Part shown: positions 13,399-19,658 of the stretch, piece after piece
Position numbering within the stretch: position 1 is the first letter of the stretch
Layout of the letters: each line of letters begins with the position of its first letter
From: a virus
DNA: 20,338 nucleotides
Strand: one strand, 5' to 3'
Virus record (IMG/VR): IMGVR_UViG_3300030103_001451
Location: 1 to 20,338 of that record
Notes under the pieces: generated by a model
The model's database searches: none
The model's input: only the letters and a program-made list of their open reading frames with translations
What the model was told of the DNA's origin: nothing
Position numbers and translations under genes: made by a program

Positions 13399-14276
13399 GC
13401 AAGCGTGATCGTTTGACCGCTGACCAACTGCACTTGGATCTCGCCTTGCACGGTCATCGGGTTTGTGTTGGTGATTCGTCGGTTGCTGTCAACGCCATTG
13501 ATGCGACCACCGTTGATCGTACCGTTGCCGATGGTCAGCGTGGCGTTGGTGTCTGAATCCTTCAGCAGTAGTTCGCCACCGTTAAGCGTAAGCGTGGTGA
13601 TCACAGAACCCGATGATGCAAGTTGACCAACACGACCATTGGCACTGGCGTTGGCAATCGTTGCACTTGACTCGAACGCACCAGAAGCGTTCACGGTGTT
13701 CATGGATGCGGCTGAGGTTGCACGATTACCGCGTCCAAGCCTTACGTCAAACGGCCCTGCTGCACTTGCCAGTGGGTTGTCATTGCTGACGTTTGCGCCG
13801 ATGGTCATTTGGCTTGAACCGGGCGAGACAACCAGTTCGTTGATTGTTGCACGGGTGATGGTCAGCACGCCGGTGGTGGTATGGATGTGCAGCCGATTGA
13901 TGCGGCCTGCTGCAATAGTCATCTCACGAGGCATGGCAACGATGTGCAGATCCTCAACGAACGGGCGTATACCGATCACGCATCGACTTGACGCCAGCAC
14001 CATTGTTGTCGCACTGATCTGCAAAGATCCGCCGCCAAGCGTGCCACCGTACGAGTCAGCCACCCGGAACTCACGCAGGTTCACGGCCTTCTGGTTGCTG
14101 TTGGCGACGTCTTGGTTGTTGCCTGCGAAGTAGACAATGCCACCGTTGGCAGGCACGCCGTTGCTCCAGTTGCCGCCGGTCGTGTACGAATCCGTTGTGC
14201 CTTGCCAGATCGTGACCGCCTCAACCGTTGGGCTGGCTGCGTTGCTGTTCCGGTTGTCGAGTACAGGTAGAACCAT
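13395..14276 (-). CDS. Beta-helix-like virion appendage protein
   Basis: A 293-aa protein beginning MVLPVLDNRNSN, whose ATG overlaps the upstream stop by one base. Near residue 22 it has TIWQGTTDSYTTGGNWSNG, then VPANGGIVYFAG. This 'W-x-G...G-NWS-x-G-VP-x-x-G' opening is common in phage surface proteins and in repetitive beta-rich exported proteins. The rest is rungs of short Thr/Ile/Leu/Val strands separated by Asn/Gly/Ser turns (for example TTLTLNGGELLLKDSD and ATLTIGNGTINGGRINGVD), which suggests a right-handed beta-helix or similar stacked-strand fibre. It has no signal peptide, consistent with assembly in the cytoplasm. It follows two other appendage-type genes and probably belongs to a tail fibre or head fibre. 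No enzymatic residues are evident. Confidence 0.62.
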   Translation of the reverse strand: MVLPVLDNRNSNAASPTVEAVTIWQGTTDSYTTGGNWSNGVPANGGIVYFAGNNQDVANSNQKAVNLREFRVADSYGGTLGGGSLQISATTMVLASSRCVIGIRPFVEDLHIVAMPREMTIAAGRINRLHIHTTTGVLTITRATINELVVSPGSSQMTIGANVSNDNPLASAAGPFDVRLGRGNRATSAASMNTVNASGAFESSATIANASANGRVGQLASSGSVITTLTLNGGELLLKDSDTNATLTIGNGTINGGRINGVDSNRRITNTNPMTVQGEIQVQLVSGQTITLA

Positions 14277-15505
14277 CAGACAAGAATGAACGTGTCACCG
14301 TTCGCTGGAGCCTCTGTGAGTGCGTTGACCGTGAACTTGCCACGCCCGCCGCTCAGTGCGTAGTCAGTCACAGCCTTCTGCTGCCCGGCAAGGTTGCCAG
14401 TGACGAACAAGCAGATGCGGTCATTGAAGTGGTCAGCCGTGGCCTCTGAGATGTTGGTTTCAAAAGCCGTAGTGGTCGGCGTGAAGGATGTGTTGTCAAC
14501 CGTGCCAATCGGGCATGCGTCCATCATGGCTTCAAGCCTGTCAGCCGCAGCACTGTCGCCGCTGATCTTGACCGAATCAACTGGCTGATTGCTTGTGCCG
14601 TCGGTGTAGTCAGACAGGTTGGTAGCACTGGTGGTGCTGTTGTCAATCCGCTTGACATTCACAGCCACGACGTTGTTGCTGTTGTCAATCGCAGCGTCAA
14701 GGGCCGCAGCAGCAGAAGCGTCACCGTTGATCTGCGTAGCATTGACTGCAAGCACGCCGCTTGATGATGTGACGTTCGAGTTGCCAACCTGCGTGACATC
14801 CACTTGCAGCGTGTCATCGTCAAGTACCAGTGACTCGTACGCTTGGGTTCGCACCGCAACGCCTGAAGCCAAGACCGGCACAAAGACGTTTGAATCAACA
14901 AGGCTAATGCTGAACTGTCCCATATGGTTCGTGTTGGCACTGGTCAGTTCAAGCGACCAAATGCCGTTGGCAATGTGCGTGAAGTCGTTGTTGCCGCCGC
15001 TTGCAGTCAAAGTCAACGTGCTTGCGGTTGTGGCCTTTATTAACTTGGCAGTGATGTCGCCGGGCGTCAATGAGGTCACAGGCTCGCCGCTGGTCGGATC
15101 AAGCAGCGGGCCGATTGCAACCGTGGTTGCTTCGGCTTGCTCGATCAGTCCAAGGTTCTGGCTGCTAACTCTGCCGCCTGCACCTGTACGGGCTTGCACC
15201 GAGAACGTGCCGATGACAGCCCTGACCGATTGCGAGTCAACCGTGCCAGCCACCACCACCGAGAACGTCGAGCCAACCGCGTAGAACGAGGCGTCACTGC
15301 TGGTCGTGATGGTCACCCGGTGAAAGCCGGTCAGCGAGTTGACATCAACGGTGAGCGTCGCACCCGATGTCGAGTTTGACGTTGTGCCGTCCTTGTAGAT
15401 TACGACCGATCCGCTGGTGATGGTTGCAGCAGCACCGGCTTGATCTGACGTTGAGAAGAAGGCGTTGACTGAATCGCCTTGTTGGATATCACCGAAGTTG
15501 CTCAT
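14276..15505 (-). CDS. Large beta-rich virion protein (probable tail appendage)
   Basis: A 409-aa protein starting MSNFGDIQQGDSVNAFFSTS, ATGA-coupled to the LamG-like gene. Residues about 1-105 form an Ig-like or carbohydrate-module-like beta domain with the pattern GVSV/GSVVIYKDGTTSN, LTVDVNSLTGFHRVTI, SFYAVGSTFSVVVAGTVD. This opening recurs in phage structural proteins. A second beta domain lies at about 130-225. The middle has short repeats of the type 'Q(V/I)NG-x-x-A-AA-LD-AAID' and 'VKRIDNSTTSATNL'. The last 85 residues (FTPTTTAFETNIS, DHFNDRICLFVTGNLAGQQK, LTEAPANGDTFIL) are a terminal domain found on many environmental phage structural proteins. I infer a role in adsorption or the baseplate. 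No host-type signal peptide is seen. Confidence 0.65.
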   Translation of the reverse strand: MSNFGDIQQGDSVNAFFSTSDQAGAAATITSGSVVIYKDGTTSNSTSGATLTVDVNSLTGFHRVTITTSSDASFYAVGSTFSVVVAGTVDSQSVRAVIGTFSVQARTGAGGRVSSQNLGLIEQAEATTVAIGPLLDPTSGEPVTSLTPGDITAKLIKATTASTLTLTASGGNNDFTHIANGIWSLELTSANTNHMGQFSISLVDSNVFVPVLASGVAVRTQAYESLVLDDDTLQVDVTQVGNSNVTSSSGVLAVNATQINGDASAAAALDAAIDNSNNVVAVNVKRIDNSTTSATNLSDYTDGTSNQPVDSVKISGDSAAADRLEAMMDACPIGTVDNTSFTPTTTAFETNISEATADHFNDRICLFVTGNLAGQQKAVTDYALSGGRGKFTVNALTEAPANGDTFILV

Positions 15506-16323
15506 GCTTGTATCAAGCCTCCATCTATTAGGCCGCTAGACATTCCATATTGAACGCGGAACTTGGGGGCCGCTGATTTGTACGGGTGGTCGCTTGGCAA
15601 AGATCCTGTCAGGCTGTACTTGTGTGCCGCGTAGCCTTCAACCTTTTGAATCTGCGACAGCGTAGGATTTGCCATATAGACCATTTCAGCAATCTCACCT
15701 TCGCAACCGCCAGAGAAAAACGCCGACCCAATTGCATACTGCGTTTGGTCAAGATCAATGCTTGAAGCGTCTGCCTCGTCTGAGAGTTCATCACCTATGT
15801 ATCGCATCATCAACTTGCCAGAGTGACGCCCAAACACAAGGGAACGGTAAGCCGTGCCAGTTGTACCAGATGGGAAGTCGCTGTTAGAAATAACATCAGA
15901 AACACTTCCGACGCTTATCTGAATCCCGGCATCACCATTCTGGTAGAGCAGTTGAATTGATTTGGAGCCGTTTTGCCCACGTGTCAGAGTGCCAAAGTTA
16001 AGAGCCGATCCATCATTCGCGTTGCCAATGAAGCAGCAAACGCAAGCACCCGAAGTGCCGACGTTCAAAGCCGATGCTGTGAAGTTCAACTGGTCAAACC
16101 GTGCAGCACCATCAAATTGAACAGCAGGCTTGCTGCTGATCGTGCTGCTTGCAACGTACGTCGGCTTGGCGGATGCAGCGGTCTGCGTTGCACTTATGCT
16201 GTTGCCTTCGGTGCTTGTCCAAGTTGCTACAGAATCGCCATCAGACAGAGAACTTAGAGAATCCGCTGTGAACCAAGCAACGCAAGTTGACTTGCCAAGA
16301 TTTGTGGGCGTCCAATCGGGCAT
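15502..16323 (-). CDS. LamG/concanavalin-like virion protein
   Basis: A 273-aa protein beginning MPDWTPTNLGKSTCVAWFTA. The features are those of phage and environmental LamG-type (concanavalin A-like lectin/glucanase) proteins. There is an N-terminal 'aWFtADslsslsDGdsVatW' strand pair, then PAVQFDGAARFD and repeated beta strands. Near the end come EGEIAEMVYM, QKVEGYAAHKYSL and LPSDHPYKSAAPKF. The closing 'EGYxAHKY-x-L...LP-x-HPYK-x-xAP' is a strong family signature. It probably binds a surface polysaccharide and belongs to a fibre or other virion appendage. Its ATG follows the stop of the 39-aa gene by one base, and its stop overlaps the next appendage gene. Confidence 0.75.
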   Translation of the reverse strand: MPDWTPTNLGKSTCVAWFTADSLSSLSDGDSVATWTSTEGNSISATQTAASAKPTYVASSTISSKPAVQFDGAARFDQLNFTASALNVGTSGACVCCFIGNANDGSALNFGTLTRGQNGSKSIQLLYQNGDAGIQISVGSVSDVISNSDFPSGTTGTAYRSLVFGRHSGKLMMRYIGDELSDEADASSIDLDQTQYAIGSAFFSGGCEGEIAEMVYMANPTLSQIQKVEGYAAHKYSLTGSLPSDHPYKSAAPKFRVQYGMSSGLIDGGLIQA

Positions 16324-16324
16324 G

Positions 16325-16444
16325 TCACTTCCGCAAGATTCGGTTGCTCAACAGTTCTAAGAGTGGTCTGCCGATCCATGCTCCGGCGGCAAAGGCGATA
16401 ACGTACCCCGAAGCGAGGGCGATGAAGGAAATAACTTGATCCAT
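16325..16444 (-). CDS. 39-aa single-pass membrane peptide, overlapping the lipoprotein gene
   Basis: A short gene not apparent as a separate long frame. ATG 16444 is preceded by a strong ribosome binding site, AAGGAG, eight bases upstream. It ends at TGA 16327-16325, directly before the LamG gene. The product (MDQVISFIALASGYVIAFAA, then GAWIGRPLLELLSNRILRK) has one hydrophobic helix of about 20 residues and a basic C-terminus. The first 88 bases overlap the end of the 144-aa lipoprotein gene in another frame. A minus-strand frame extending up to 16819 contains it, but the upstream part is not credible protein. Size, topology and place beside two other membrane proteins suggest a holin-like or lysis-regulating peptide, but no family is recognised. 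Confidence 0.62.
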   Translation of the reverse strand: MDQVISFIALASGYVIAFAAGAWIGRPLLELLSNRILRK

Positions 16445-16791
16445 GTCCGAATCTCCTTGAAGTTGAGGGCCGCCACTCCTGCTGTCACGCAGAGTCCGGC
16501 TATGAGTGTGAATACGAATATCTGCGACTCTAGCACCTTCGCCAGAATCGCCATCACCACTGTGAGTGCTATGCCCAAGGCTACCGGTATCCAACCCCGG
16601 TTGCCTCTCGTCACGAACAGCAAGCCGCCGCCCGTCAATATCAGAATCGTGCCGCTGAACTTGAGCGGGTCCAAAGCATGAGCCACCTCGTTGCTTGGTG
16701 ACTCCGATATTGCTTTGGCAAAAGGGAGCGACAGCCCACCCTCCTGAGTGGACTGGCAGCCAAGCATCAAGATGGGCAGCAAGAACCTCAT
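16357..16791 (-). CDS. Lipoprotein with three transmembrane segments (possible holin/spanin component)
   Basis: A 144-aa protein beginning MRFLLPILMLGCQST. The short hydrophobic start ending in LMLGC (Cys12) fits a lipoprotein signal peptide and lipobox. Three hydrophobic segments follow: about residues 45-61 (FSGTILILTGGGLLFV), 67-84 (GWIPVALGIALTVVMAIL) and 91-109 (IFVFTLIAGLCVTAGVAAL). A basic amphipathic stretch and a Pro/Ser-rich tail end the protein. It is ATGA-coupled to the small TM/coiled-coil gene upstream, and its end encodes the start of the 39-aa peptide in another frame. Several small membrane proteins together between the nuclease and the appendage genes suggest a lysis cassette. 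It could equally be a membrane-anchored exclusion protein. Confidence 0.62.
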   Translation of the reverse strand: MRFLLPILMLGCQSTQEGGLSLPFAKAISESPSNEVAHALDPLKFSGTILILTGGGLLFVTRGNRGWIPVALGIALTVVMAILAKVLESQIFVFTLIAGLCVTAGVAALNFKEIRTWIKLFPSSPSLRGTLSPLPPEHGSADHS

Positions 16792-16991
16792 GCCTCTGTC
16801 TTGCCCTCCAACCGGGCAACGCGCTGCTCGACCTCGTGCGTTCGTGTCTCGATCAGTTGCACCGCTGCTTCGAGGCGATCCACGGCACGCCGCAGTTCAT
16901 CAATCGCAGCCTTGACGCGGCCCGCTCCAAAGACAACACCGAAGATGATGCTTGCGGGGGTTATGAGTTCGGGGAGGAGTTCTGATTGCAT
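16788..16991 (-). CDS. Small protein with one TM segment and a C-terminal coiled coil
   Basis: A 67-aa protein beginning MQSELLPELITPASIIFGVV. One hydrophobic segment (about residues 10-26) is followed by a long charged helix with heptad spacing (AAIDELRRAVDRLEAAVQLI, then THEVEQRVARLEGK). The shape recalls phage lysis-associated proteins such as XhlA or Rz-like proteins, in which a coiled coil is joined to a single membrane span. In XhlA the order is reversed, so this is only an analogy. The gene overlaps the nuclease end by 31 bases and the lipoprotein start by four (ATGA). The ribosome binding site is weak, which suggests translational coupling. Confidence 0.65.
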   Translation of the reverse strand: MQSELLPELITPASIIFGVVFGAGRVKAAIDELRRAVDRLEAAVQLIETRTHEVEQRVARLEGKTEA

Positions 16992-17329
16992 GCTTGCCCT
17001 GCGAGTACAGATACCAGATCAGCAAGACGATCCAAGCGAACCATGACGGCCCAGTTCCGGTCGTTGTCTTGACGCATGAGTACCAACGGCACGCCGCCGT
17101 GGCTTTGTTGTTCATCGGCTGCATCTGTCTCAGCCTGAAGCAAGAAGTCAAGTGACGCGATCCGCGCACGCCGCTTGACCTCCATGTGCAAGCCCTCAAC
17201 GCCAGTGAGGTCAGAAGACAACTTGCCGTCCACTTGTGCCGTGCGTCTGACGCTCAGCCCGGTCGCCTCTTCCCACGCTTTGGCTGCTTCGAGTTCGCCA
17301 CGCTTGCCTTTTTGTCTTGAGTTGGTCAT
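16961..17329 (-). CDS. PD-(D/E)XK nuclease, Holliday-junction-resolvase-like
   Basis: A 122-aa basic protein starting MTNSRQKGKRGELEAAKAWE. It carries the expected order of a small PD-(D/E)XK phage nuclease. Glu12 lies in KRGELEAAKAW, an Arg pair at 28-29 in LSVRRTAQ, Asp40 in SSDLTG, and the catalytic Glu50-Val-Lys52 in GLHMEVKRR. A Gln-containing helix (LDFLLQAETDA) and the strand VPLVLMRQDNDRNWAVMVRL follow. The combination 'G-x-xxE ... RR ... DL-x-G-x-GLH-x-EVK' is seen in phage endonucleases and Holliday junction resolvases of this size. It could process replication intermediates before packaging. It is ATGA-coupled to the zinc protein upstream. Confidence 0.78.
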   Translation of the reverse strand: MTNSRQKGKRGELEAAKAWEEATGLSVRRTAQVDGKLSSDLTGVEGLHMEVKRRARIASLDFLLQAETDAADEQQSHGGVPLVLMRQDNDRNWAVMVRLDRLADLVSVLAGQACNQNSSPNS

Positions 17330-17526
17330 GGAGTGCGTTGTATCTCAGTCCAGTGCTTCTTGCTCATCGCCACAGGATCGGGCTTGGGCTGCCAGTTGTT
17401 GTCGCTATTGCGGATGCAGCCAAGGCAGAACGGGCCGCACCCGTCTTTGGCGTTGCGTTCCCGAAGGAAGGCGGCAAGCGGTAGGTGCTGGCGGCAACTC
17501 AGACATATACGGCTTACTCGACTCAT
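17326..17526 (-). CDS. Small CxxC...CxxC zinc-ribbon-like protein
   Basis: A 66-aa protein. I start it at ATG 17526, which overlaps the upstream stop as ATGA. An ATG at 17541 would add five residues. Cys8-x-x-Cys11 (ICLSCRQHLPLAAF) and Cys34-x-x-Cys37 (FCLGCIRN) lie about 22 residues apart and would bind one zinc ion, with a further Cys30. The spacer reads like the 'P-L-xxF-x-x-xxxKDG-x-xx-C-x-x-C' module that precedes HNH or endonuclease VII-type nucleases in phages, but no nuclease domain follows. It lies directly before a PD-(D/E)XK nuclease, so a partner or accessory role in DNA processing is plausible. It may instead be a truncated HNH-type protein reduced to its zinc module. Confidence 0.68.
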   Translation of the reverse strand: MSRVSRICLSCRQHLPLAAFLRERNAKDGCGPFCLGCIRNSDNNWQPKPDPVAMSKKHWTEIQRTP

Positions 17527-18569
17527 GGACACGCTCCCCATTCTGACAACACCTTGATGATAGCGTTGAAGCCGTTGTTGGTTTGCGGGTGGTACTTGAA
17601 CGCGGCAACGTCACCAAGCACCTGCAACAAGTCTTGAAACCCAACCATGCCATCTTCGTTCAAATCTGAAGGGCAAGAGTTGTCGGAATAGTAATTCACT
17701 GAGTACGGTGCCGGTTCGCAAGGGTGTCCGTTGCCACAAGCAAAGCGAACAACGCCCCCAGATCCAAAGTAATCTGGACCGGTAAACCGAGCGATGTGGA
17801 ACGAACCGGGCCACTTCTCGCTTCCCCAGTCAACGTCAGCGTTCCAACGGATCAGATCACCGTAGTCGTTCTGGGATGGAGAGGAGCAGCATTGTTCACC
17901 AACGATAGTTTCCCGGTGGGGCCAGTACTTGAGAACTCGGTTGTATGAATAATGCGGGGTAATCAGGTCTTTGTGTTGCTGCTGCACCTGCGGATACTTG
18001 TATTGTGCGTTCACCGAGCCGTACTTCTTGCCGAGTGGACCGTGCAGAATCCATGAGTCCGACCATGCGTACTCCAAATCAACCAGATCCGCCGTCCTTG
18101 GACAGCATCCCTGTGGTCCCTCAAAGACCCAGTTGACTGGCGTGAAATTCGCACCGAGGTACATCCACCGTTGATACGGGTTGGACTGGATGCAGTCCCA
18201 ATACTCACCGGGATCTGGGCAGACAATCCCAGTGTCTATTTCCCAGTAGTCAATGCACTCTTGGCAGTTCTCTAGCCAAGGGTACAGGTGGTTGGGTCGG
18301 CTGTTCTTGAAGATGTCACCCTCGATAGACCAACCAAACGCTCGTGTTGGTGACTCGTTGCCATAGGTGCTGCCGATCATGTACGGCCGGCGTGGCTCGC
18401 CATTGGGGTACGAGAACTCTGGATCAAAGCCGGTCTGTATGTAAACGTCAAACGTACGACCAAAGGGCGTCAAGCGTCCAAGGTCATCAATCCACATGGC
18501 AACTGAATCAGGATCAGCAGGCGGCCCGCTTTGGGCCACAAGCAACGCAACTACGCTTTCAATCATCAT
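17523..18569 (-). CDS. Exported, Cys-rich protein with C-terminal dockerin/EF-hand-like tail (planctomycete type)
   Basis: A 348-aa protein. I start it at ATG 18569, inside the end of the upstream gene (GATGATGATTGA), with GAGGACG before it. An ATG at 18599 would add ten unlikely residues. It begins MMIESVVALLVAQSGPPADP, a short, weak export signal. The body is rich in Trp, Tyr, Pro and Cys, with several Cys pairs (NCQEC, CCPR, CCSS), as in a disulfide-bonded extracytoplasmic protein. The last 50 residues begin CPSDLNEDGMVGFQDLLQVL. This contains the EF-hand loop D-x-N-x-D-G-x-V-x-x-x-D, followed by a degenerate second half ending KVLSEWGACP. Dockerin-like tails of this kind are common on secreted planctomycete proteins. 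No glycosidase, peptidase or lysozyme motif is recognised. It could act on the host envelope, be an unknown lysis enzyme, or be an acquired host gene. Confidence 0.68.
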   Translation of the reverse strand: MMIESVVALLVAQSGPPADPDSVAMWIDDLGRLTPFGRTFDVYIQTGFDPEFSYPNGEPRRPYMIGSTYGNESPTRAFGWSIEGDIFKNSRPNHLYPWLENCQECIDYWEIDTGIVCPDPGEYWDCIQSNPYQRWMYLGANFTPVNWVFEGPQGCCPRTADLVDLEYAWSDSWILHGPLGKKYGSVNAQYKYPQVQQQHKDLITPHYSYNRVLKYWPHRETIVGEQCCSSPSQNDYGDLIRWNADVDWGSEKWPGSFHIARFTGPDYFGSGGVVRFACGNGHPCEPAPYSVNYYSDNSCPSDLNEDGMVGFQDLLQVLGDVAAFKYHPQTNNGFNAIIKVLSEWGACP

Positions 18570-18771
18570 CGTCCTCGTCCTCGTCTGCATCAAACTCAAT
18601 CAAGGAATCTAGATCGGGCGGGTGCAGGTTGTCCCAATCATTCCACAGCGTCAACTTGGCCTGCTCGACCGCACCAAGAACTTCGTGCAGGGACATGTCC
18701 CATTCGACACCCATGTATCGGCAGCACTTCAGAATGGTCATCTGCAACTTGACGCTCGGATCGGTAGCCAC
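18559..18771 (-). CDS. Small protein with an acidic C-terminal tail
   Basis: A 70-aa protein with GTG at 18771 and a strong AGGAG nine bases upstream, lying in the last codons of the metallophosphoesterase gene. Residues 1-56 look helical and contain Trp24, Trp43 and Trp46 and two adjacent Cys (LKCCRYMGVEWD). The last 15 or so residues are nearly all Asp and Glu (FDADEDEDDDD). The run of GAC/GAG/GAT codons in this tail also supplies the purine-rich ribosome binding site and the ATG of the next gene. I recognise no family. The acidic tail could mimic DNA or bind a basic partner. Coupling to both neighbours makes it likely to be real. Confidence 0.65.
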   Translation of the reverse strand: MATDPSVKLQMTILKCCRYMGVEWDMSLHEVLGAVEQAKLTLWNDWDNLHPPDLDSLIEFDADEDEDDDD

Positions 18772-18774
18772 GGT

Positions 18775-19548
18775 TTATATCTCCTGAAGGCGGACAAGTT
18801 CCGCGTTCCAATTCTTTGCACAGAGGCGGTTCGGTCTGTCCGTCTTCGTTTCCGCGATGAGGCACGCAGCACCCCAAGCAGAGGTATCCATACGGCTTGC
18901 CCACTCCGGCGTGAGCGGCCCAAGAGTACCCACGTTCGCATACCAGTAAGGCAAAGGTACTTTGCGGGTTCGCAAGCACTGTGTTGGTGGTATCGGTCGG
19001 TGGGTGTGACCACGCACGAAGAGGCGATGAGAATGACCGCCAGTGATGTTGTTGAACTGCAACGCTTCCAACTCATCAGAAGTCTGCCCGGCATCGAAGC
19101 CATGAGAGAAGACCACTTGCCCAATCTGTACCTGCCCACGCTGGTTCTTTGCATACGGGTGTTGCGTCCAATTCGAGAACTCTGGCCACCGGGAGTCGCG
19201 GCCTATTTCGATCATGTCCCGAAGAGCCTTTGGAATCCGGCGCGGGTCACGCTTGAAGATGTTGTCATCGTGGTTGCCGTTCATCCAGATCAGGCGGCAG
19301 GACTCAGGCAAGGCTTCCCGGATCGACCGCAAGAAGTTGCTGGCATGCTCGAACTCGTCAGCAAGCGTGTGGTCATGCTCGCCTGCGTGGACGCTGGCTG
19401 CTGCTGCTTCGAGAAGGTCGCCACAGTGGACGAAGTGGGTGAGGCTTGGGCCAACGTCATCGAGCAACTCCATCAGCCTTGCGTGAGCCACCGGACTCGT
19501 GAAGGGCGAGTGGCTGCATGAGATGGCTGCGATGCGTGCCGTGTCCAC
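18775..19548 (-). CDS. Calcineurin-like metallophosphoesterase
   Basis: I start this 257-aa protein at GTG 19548. The frame extends up to 19683, but the upstream part is unlike the family and contains a terminator-like hairpin. It has most of the calcineurin-like metal-binding blocks: IAAISCSHSPF (motif I, with Cys11 where Asp is usual, then His13), HCGDLLEA (Asp44), MNGNHDDN (Asn92, His93, Asp94), VVFSHGF (His149) and GGHSHRLFVRGHTHRP (His181, His183). The middle carries EFEHASNFLRSIREALP, as in the phage-encoded metallophosphatase subgroup. Such enzymes usually hydrolyse phosphoesters or nucleotides, and the substrate here is unknown. Replacement of the first metal-binding Asp by Cys may weaken one metal site. 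It heads the operon that continues through the nuclease, probably from the promoter just upstream. Confidence 0.82.
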   Translation of the reverse strand: MDTARIAAISCSHSPFTSPVAHARLMELLDDVGPSLTHFVHCGDLLEAAAASVHAGEHDHTLADEFEHASNFLRSIREALPESCRLIWMNGNHDDNIFKRDPRRIPKALRDMIEIGRDSRWPEFSNWTQHPYAKNQRGQVQIGQVVFSHGFDAGQTSDELEALQFNNITGGHSHRLFVRGHTHRPIPPTQCLRTRKVPLPYWYANVGTLGPLTPEWASRMDTSAWGAACLIAETKTDRPNRLCAKNWNAELVRLQEI

Positions 19549-19579
19549 ATTTGTATATCGGCAGTCCTGCTGTCGTTCT

Positions 19580-19607
19580 GTTATACGCGCACGCGCGCGC
19601 GGGCAAA
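19580..19607 (-). promoter_or_regulatory. Possible promoter with an alternating CG spacer
   Basis: On the minus strand TTTGCC (19607-19602) and TATAAC (19585-19580) are separated by 16 bases, close to a sigma-70 layout. The spacer is almost purely alternating pyrimidine-purine, CG repeats with one CA step, and with the adjoining TATA gives a 20-base alternating run at 19582-19601. It lies just downstream of a terminator-like hairpin and about 32 bases upstream of the metallophosphoesterase GTG. That is where a promoter for the following operon would be expected. The -35 match is poor, so this is a weak call. Confidence 0.35.
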
Positions 19608-19620
19608 CTGTCCGAAGCAT

Positions 19621-19658
19621 CAAACAAACAAACCCGCAGAAGTGAGAACTACGGGCTT
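19621..19658 (-). terminator. Rho-independent terminator after the 109-aa gene
   Basis: On the minus strand CCCGTAG (19655-19649) pairs with CTGCGGG (19639-19633) around a nine-base loop, with one G-U pair. The outer AAG (19658-19656) and TTT (19632-19630) extend the stem to about ten base pairs. It is followed by the U-rich TTTGTTTGTTTG. The position, after the regulatory-type genes and before the metallophosphoesterase, fits the end of one transcription unit. Confidence 0.62.

Noticed and set aside
14619-15284. A 221-residue plus-strand frame with hydrophobic stretches
   Set aside because: It is the antisense of the Thr/Ser/Val-rich virion protein. The apparent membrane segments come from complementing those codons.
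16445-16819. The upstream extension of the 39-residue peptide frame to 16819
   Set aside because: This part is read in the wrong frame of the lipoprotein gene and has no protein-like pattern. The good ribosome binding site is at ATG 16444.
18622-19521. A 299-residue plus-strand open frame
   Set aside because: It lies opposite the metallophosphoesterase, which has clear family motifs. The plus-strand product shows no recognisable pattern.
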